Shown: one piece after another, positions 32,182-33,799 of the stretch
Layout of the letters: every line of letters starts with the position of its first letter
How positions within the stretch are numbered: position 1 is the first letter of the stretch
NCBI GenBank assembly: GCA_017461235.1
Contig: JAFTYU010000018.1
Location: 1 to 33,799, forward strand
Length of the DNA stretch: 33,799 bases
Source: Clostridia bacterium
GTDB taxonomy: Bacteria > Bacillota > Clostridia > Oscillospirales > Acutalibacteraceae
Reading direction: 5' to 3'
Translations under genes and position numbers: made by a program
The notes under the pieces: model-generated
What the model was told of the DNA's origin: nothing
What the model saw: the letters and a program-made list of their open reading frames with translations, nothing else
The model's database searches: none

Positions 32182-32534
32182 TCCTCATCATCCTCCCTGT
32201 CTTCTCCCCAGACCCAAGTATCATTTGAAGTCTTCTTGTCAGGTCTTGCGCGTTTTCTGATTGTTTTTTCTTCAAACATCGCTTTGTAATCAGGTTGAGG
32301 TTCAGGAATAAGCATATCAAGATTATCCAACAAATTAAATTCCGATAAAATTTTAATTATAGCAGACCATTTTGTATCGTCACCATTTTCTATACGCATT
32401 AATGTAGTTACCGAAACACCACAACGCTCAGCAAGCTGTTGCTGTGTAATATTCAAGGATACTCTATATTGTTTTATACGATTGCCAAATTCTTGTAAAA
32501 TTGCTTTTTCACTGTCAAATTGCGTAATCTTCAT
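32178..32534 (-). CDS. hipB: HipB-like XRE-family antitoxin
   Basis: This 118-residue protein has an XRE helix-turn-helix (about residues 18-66; ITQQQLAERCGVSVTTLMRI is the recognition region) and a C-terminal extension. The extension is basic (EEKTIRKRARPDKK) and then strongly acidic (WGEDREDDED); a free tail of this kind is usual for antitoxin degradation. It neutralises HipA and represses the operon. AGGAGG precedes the ATG. A pair of inverted 9-base half-sites flanks the promoter (32551-32559 and 32605-32613). Confidence 0.9.
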   Translation of the reverse strand: MKITQFDSEKAILQEFGNRIKQYRVSLNITQQQLAERCGVSVTTLMRIENGDDTKWSAIIKILSEFNLLDNLDMLIPEPQPDYKAMFEEKTIRKRARPDKKTSNDTWVWGEDREDDED

Positions 32535-32550
32535 AACTCCTCCTGAAAAT

Positions 32551-32613
32551 AACTATTCAGATTTGCAACATTATATTAACATAACACACTTAATATGTCA
32601 ACTTTGAATAGTT
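32551..32613 (-). promoter_or_regulatory. hipBA promoter with paired inverted half-sites (operator)
   Basis: Minus strand: TTGACA (32596-32601), 17-base spacer, TAATAT (32573-32578). AACTATTCA (plus strand 32551-32559) and its exact inverse TGAATAGTT (32605-32613) bracket the promoter core, 54 bases centre to centre. This geometry suits cooperative HipB binding and DNA bending, as known for E. coli hipBA; that these are the operators is inference. Confidence 0.65.
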
Positions 32614-32654
32614 AATATAAAAATTTAACATATACCAAACACAATTTCAAATGT

Positions 32655-32696
32655 AAAAAATTTTACTGCATAATTAAAAGAATAAGAAAACATCAG
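32655..32696 (-). repeat. Inter-operon repeat, copy C
   Basis: Minus-strand GATGTTTTCTTATTCTTTTA followed by ATTATGCAGTAAAATTTTTT, over 80% identical to copy A, with the near-palindrome GTAAAATTTTTTAC. It lies between the GNAT terminator and the hipBA promoter. Confidence 0.75.
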
Positions 32697-32721
32697 GCAG
32701 TGCACCGAGGTACACTGCCCT
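32691..32721 (-). terminator. Terminator of the GNAT gene
   Basis: A 10-bp stem with one mismatch (32696-32705 with 32710-32719) and a CGAG loop. On the minus strand it is followed by TGATGTTTTCTT. Confidence 0.8.
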
Positions 32722-32736
32722 TGTCTTATTCGTCCT

Positions 32737-33363
32737 TCAGAAAAGCTGTGTAGAAAGCTTCAATTTTTCTTTCGGTGGGAATTGCTTGTCAAACTCCTCT
32801 GCCTCATCTTCATTTACAAAGTATCCCTGTGGTGGAGTGTATTCGCCTGTAACACCTTTGAGATAGCCTTTTTTCAGTTCCTTGCAAAGGAAGAATGATG
32901 CATCTGCATCTTTGGGTAAATCATGGTAACGGATACCAAATTCACCGGCATAAGTAAAACCACTTTTACCATAAAAACCAATATTTCCTTCAAAGCAGAT
33001 TGCTCCGAAGCCCATTCCCGTTGCTTTCTCCAGTGAATAGTCAAGCAGAATTTTACCATAACCCTGACGCTTCAATTCATTTGCAATACAAATAGGTCCC
33101 ATTGTAAGAATCGGAATATCTCTGCCGTCATCAGCCTTGATAACCGCCTTCATAAACATATTCTGTCCTATGATTTTGCTGTCCTTTTCCATTACGAAAT
33201 TGAGTTCGTCTATAAACGCTTCGTCATTACGGAGCTGATTTAGAACATAATGCTCAAGGCAACCGGGACGGTACACATTCCAGAATGATTCCCTTACAAG
33301 ATTTTCAACTTCTCTTTGTTCTTCTTTTCTTTCATTACGAATTATATAGTCATTTTTATTCAT
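32737..33363 (-). CDS. GNAT-family N-acetyltransferase
   Basis: This is a 208-residue protein from the ATG at 33363 (GGAGGG 6 bases upstream; the frame is open further to 33426, but that part is leader DNA). It has the GNAT acetyl-CoA-binding motif A, ANELKRQGYGKILLDYSLEK, preceded by the beta-4 strand LTMGPICI. GFGAICFEGNIGFYGKSGFT is motif B. The C-terminal extension (LKKGYLKGVTGEYTPPQGYF) is seen in a clostridial subgroup that acetylates unknown small molecules or protein N-termini. The substrate cannot be predicted. Its leader contains a hairpin (33400-33433). Confidence 0.9.
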   Translation of the reverse strand: MNKNDYIIRNERKEEQREVENLVRESFWNVYRPGCLEHYVLNQLRNDEAFIDELNFVMEKDSKIIGQNMFMKAVIKADDGRDIPILTMGPICIANELKRQGYGKILLDYSLEKATGMGFGAICFEGNIGFYGKSGFTYAGEFGIRYHDLPKDADASFFLCKELKKGYLKGVTGEYTPPQGYFVNEDEAEEFDKQFPPKEKLKLSTQLF

Positions 33364-33399
33364 TGTTTTCCCTCCTGAAAATTGTTGACTTTCAATATT

Positions 33400-33433
33400 G
33401 GGAGGTTGGTGTGATTGTATTACCAAACCTCCC
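33400..33433 (-). promoter_or_regulatory. Hairpin in the 5' leader of the GNAT gene
   Basis: An 11-bp stem with one bulged base: GGGAGGTT (33400-33407) pairs with AACCTCCC (33426-33433), extended by GGT/ACC. In the mRNA, the CCTCC on the 3' side of the stem could alternatively pair with the GGAGG of the ribosome binding site, which would make translation switchable. No T-run follows, so it is not a terminator. A riboregulatory role is inference. Confidence 0.45.
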
Positions 33434-33526
33434 AGTTAGGATACAATCTCCAACGATACGATTGTCTTTCTCAAAAAGCAATCTCCTTTAATAAAATATT
33501 TTATATAATCAAGCCTTTCGGCAGGA

Positions 33527-33799
33527 TTATCTGTTTGAAAACTTAAGTTTGCTGACAAAACAATACAGCATTACAAGTCCACAACTGAGTATTGCACCGC
33601 CAATTATATCAGTAATCCAATGTACACCTGAAAGAATTCTGCCGATAACCATAAAAAGAATAAAAACAATGATTGATAATGAAATAAGCTTTTTCAGAGT
33701 TTCATTTTTGATACGATTATTAAATTGCATAATTGTTGTCGGCATAATACACATTACAAGCATAGTTGTTGATGACGGATAAGATGCTTCCAAAATACC
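33527..33799 (-). CDS. PAP2-family phosphatase, C-terminal part (5' end outside window)
   Basis: The frame is open to the window edge and shows about 90 residues. Two of the three PAP2 blocks are visible: EASYPSSTTML (the PSGH block, here with Ser and Thr in place of Gly and His) and GRILSGVHWITDIIGG (SGVHWITD, with the conserved His and Asp). The rest is membrane segments (IIVFILFMVIGRILSG, SCGLVMLYCFVSK). The KX6RP block would lie outside. The change of PSGH to PSST removes the usual catalytic histidine of that block, so activity is uncertain. It is the first gene of the putative element seen from this side. Confidence 0.8.
   Translation of the reverse strand, partial: GILEASYPSSTTMLVMCIMPTTIMQFNNRIKNETLKKLISLSIIVFILFMVIGRILSGVHWITDIIGGAILSCGLVMLYCFVSKLKFSNR

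Noticed and set aside
33436-33474. Leader peptide gene of 12 codons (TTG start)
   Set aside because: Too short and without homologues visible to me; mentioned only as part of the leader finding, not listed as a gene.
1-33799. CRISPR arrays, rRNA genes, complete tRNA genes, transposase or integrase genes
   Set aside because: None were found on either strand by direct reading.

Overview
The window looks like a chromosomal segment of an anaerobic, fermentative Clostridia-type Firmicute, probably Oscillospiraceae/Ruminococcaceae-like and probably gut-associated. The evidence is a complete clostridial-type Rnf complex (order C-D-G-E-A-B), Firmicute-style ribosome binding sites with frequent TTG/GTG starts, a moderate-to-low GC content, and an intracellular and secreted glycan-degrading repertoire (GH2, GH29, GH16, GH39-like, beta-helix and NodB proteins). 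No species assignment is possible from this sequence alone.

Layout. 1-1415: the 3' end of tuf and a PAP2 phosphatase, each with a clear terminator. 1416-1996: a gene-poor stretch with a MITE-like or structured-RNA inverted-repeat element, a hairpin terminator, a 49-residue ORF and copy 1 of a palindromic dispersed repeat. 1997-8000: a minus-strand operon NusG_II protein - Gx/HepS-like membrane protein - rnfCDGEAB, driven by one promoter near 8082-8110. 8175-10401: an iron-type alcohol dehydrogenase convergent with an orphan eutH. 10478-10643: copy 2 of the dispersed repeat and a terminator. 10645-15765: a minus-strand trkA-trkH-GH2 operon. 16013-21110: a secreted protein with six Fn3-like modules and a polysaccharide deacetylase domain, a GH29 fucosidase, a NanA/DapA-family lyase and a PlsC acyltransferase. 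21208-21261 is a broken 3' remnant of a second NanA/DapA-family gene. 21343-23976: a secreted, membrane-anchored beta-helix protein. 24032-25373: a divergent pair, Tag and a UDG-like protein.

25471-33799 is a minus-strand accessory region built from short transcription units: GH39-like + GIY-YIG; GH16 + DUF6054-like + immunity-like protein; hipBA; GNAT; PAP2. Inside it, at 28449-28493, is the exact 3' half of a tRNA-Pro(CGG), starting at the anticodon loop. This is the signature of an attachment site left by a tRNA-targeting integrase. Because the missing 5' half would lie towards higher coordinates, the segment from about 28494 to beyond the window end, which carries the hipBA addiction module, is the candidate integrated element. 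A ~40-bp repeat occurs three times (near 28315, 30835 and 32665), each time between the terminator of one minus-strand unit and the promoter of the next. Two of these copies run on into nearly identical promoters in front of the GH39-like and GH16 genes.

How the genes work together: Rnf couples ferredoxin oxidation to ion pumping and NAD+ reduction. Trk manages potassium. The glycosidases, the fucosidase/lyase pair and the lipoprotein GH16 suggest host or plant glycan foraging. EutH and the Fe-ADH may handle ethanolamine entry and aldehyde/alcohol interconversion, but no other eut genes are present. I found no CRISPR array, rRNA, complete tRNA, transposase or integrase gene in the window.
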